Shown: positions 62,589 to 64,000 of the stretch, one piece after another
Layout of the letters: each line of letters starts with the position of its first letter
Numbering within the stretch: position 1 is the first letter of the stretch
NCBI RefSeq assembly: GCF_932526225.1
Contig: NC_064047.1
Coordinates: 12,288,460 to 12,352,459, forward strand
Direction of reading: 5' to 3'
DNA: 64,000 nucleotides
DNA from: Nematostella vectensis
Lineage: Eukaryota > Cnidaria > Anthozoa > Actiniaria > Edwardsiidae
Notes under the pieces: generated by a model
Databases searched by the model: none
Seen by the model: the letters and a program-made list of their open reading frames with translations, nothing else
What the model was told of the DNA's origin: nothing
Made by a program: the position numbers and the translations under genes

Positions 62589-64000
62589 CCCTGTTGTTGT
62601 GGTGGAGTGGCCTCTATAAAATTATACCACTTGTGAGGGTGGTTGTTGTGGTGGAGTGGCCTCTCTATAAAATTATACCACTTGTGAGGGTGGTTGTTGT
62701 GGTGGAGTAGCCTCTCTATAAAATTATACCACTTGTGAGGGTGGATGTTGTGGTGGAGTAGCCTCTCTATAAAATTATACCACTTGTGAGGGTGGTTGTT
62801 GTGGTGGAGTAGCCTCTCTATAAAATTATACCACTTGTGAGGGTGGTTGTTGTGGTGGAGTGGCCTCTCTATAAAATTATACCACTTGTGAGGGTGGTTG
62901 TTGTGGTGGAGTGGCCTCTCTATAAAATTATACCACTTGTTAGGGTGGTTGTTGTGGTGGAGTGGCCTCTCTATAAAATTATACCACTTGTGAGGGTGGT
63001 TGTTGTGGTGGAGTGGCCTCTCTATAAAATTATACCACTTGTGAGGGTGGTTGTTGTGGTGGAGTGGCCTCTCTATAAAATTATACCACTTGTGAGGGTG
63101 GTTGTTGTGGTGGAGTAGCCTCTCTATAAAATTATACCACTTGTGAGGGTGGATGTTGTGGTGGAGTAGCCTCTCTATAAAATTATACCACTTGTGAGGG
63201 TGGTTGTTGTGGTGGAGTAGCCTCTCTATAAAATTATACCACTTGTGAGGGTGGTTGTTGTGGTGGAGTGGCCTCTCTATAAAATTATACCACTTGTGAG
63301 GGTGGTTGTTGTGGTGGAGTGGCCTCTCTATAAAATTATACCACTTGTGAGGGTGGTTGTTATGGTGGAGTGGCCTCTCTATAAAATTATACCACTTGTG
63401 AGGGTGGTTGTTGTGGTGGAGTGGCCTCTCTATAAAATTATACCACTTGTGAGGGTGGTTGTTGTGGTGGAGTGGCCTCTCTATAAAATTATACCACTTA
63501 TGAGGGTGGTTGTTGTGGTGGAGTGGCCTCTCTATAAAATTATACCACTTGTGAGGGTGGTTGTTGTGGTGGAGTGGCCTCTATAAAATTATACCACTTG
63601 TGAGGCTGGTTGTTGTGGTGGAGTGGCCTCTCTATAAAATTATACCACTTGTGAGGGTGGTTGTTGTGGTGGAGTAGCCTCTCTATAAAATTATACCACT
63701 TGTGAGGGTGGTTGTTGTGGTGGAGTGGCCTCTCTATAAAATTATACCACTTGTGAGGGTGGTTGTTGTGGTGGAGTGGCCTCTCTATAAAATTATACCA
63801 CTTGTGAGGGTGGTTGTTGTGGTGGAGTGGCCTCTCTATAAAATTATACCACTTGTGAGGGTGGTTGTTGTGGTGGAGTGGCCTCTCTATAAAATTATAC
63901 CACTTGTGAGGGTGGTTGTTGTGGTGGAGTAGCCTCTCTATAAAATTATACCACTTGTGAGGGTGGTTGTTGTGGTGGAGTGGCCTCTCTATAAAATTAT
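62589..64000 (+). repeat. 51-bp minisatellite, at least 27 units (copy B, runs off window)
   Basis: Same unit as 11935-15649, with private variants such as GTGGATGTTGTGG and CTTGTTAGGG. The right end is outside the window. Confidence 0.95.

Overview
This is eukaryotic nuclear DNA. Genes are split by GT-AG introns, mobile elements are dense (LTR and non-LTR retroelements, cut-and-paste elements, MITEs), and minisatellites are long. The mix of a RING/B-box/TLDc gene, BEL/Pao and Ty3-like retroelements and many small TIR elements fits a marine invertebrate, most likely an anthozoan cnidarian. That assignment is inference; no marker here fixes the species.

Backbone: a locus is present twice in the same orientation. 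Copy A (1-15649) enters the window mid-exon; copy B runs from 45114 to the end. Each holds a plus-strand gene of the tripartite-motif type ending in a TLDc domain. In B the gene is complete: four coding exons (41301-41483, 44510-45407, 50995-51237, 60486-60808) whose phases agree and give about 548 residues (RING, two B-boxes, coiled coil, TLDc). In A three exons are visible (1-291, 4382-4624, 9732-10072). The copies share an antisense LINE fragment split by a composite MITE insertion, a 48-bp minisatellite (30 versus 9 units), a GC-rich MITE and a 51-bp minisatellite 3' of the gene. They differ by later events: a 5'-truncated LINE only in A; a 6.9-kb DNA transposon and a perfect tetranucleotide array of about 400 units only in B.

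Between the copies (15.6-41.3 kb) lie a 76-bp minisatellite, a predicted hammerhead ribozyme (18072-18134), two LTR-retrotransposon remnants, the 3' half of a BEN-domain-like gene (about 22279-23187, plus strand), a long-inverted-repeat element (25791-36923) with a BEL/Pao element (25877-32321, minus strand) nested inside its left terminal repeat, a small element with a 22-C tract, and a hairpin element. Three copies of a 1-kb TTAA-flanked element surround the RING exon.

Most unusual item: the transposon at 51443-58312. It has 16-bp terminal inverted repeats, a 6-bp target duplication (TACCAT), subterminal repeats at both ends, and an exactly matching empty site in copy A. It carries a broken gene joining a Cys/His cluster, two transposase-like Asp motifs, an NHL-type beta-propeller, a later Glu-containing motif and a C-terminal domain of unknown type. 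I know of no described superfamily with this architecture.
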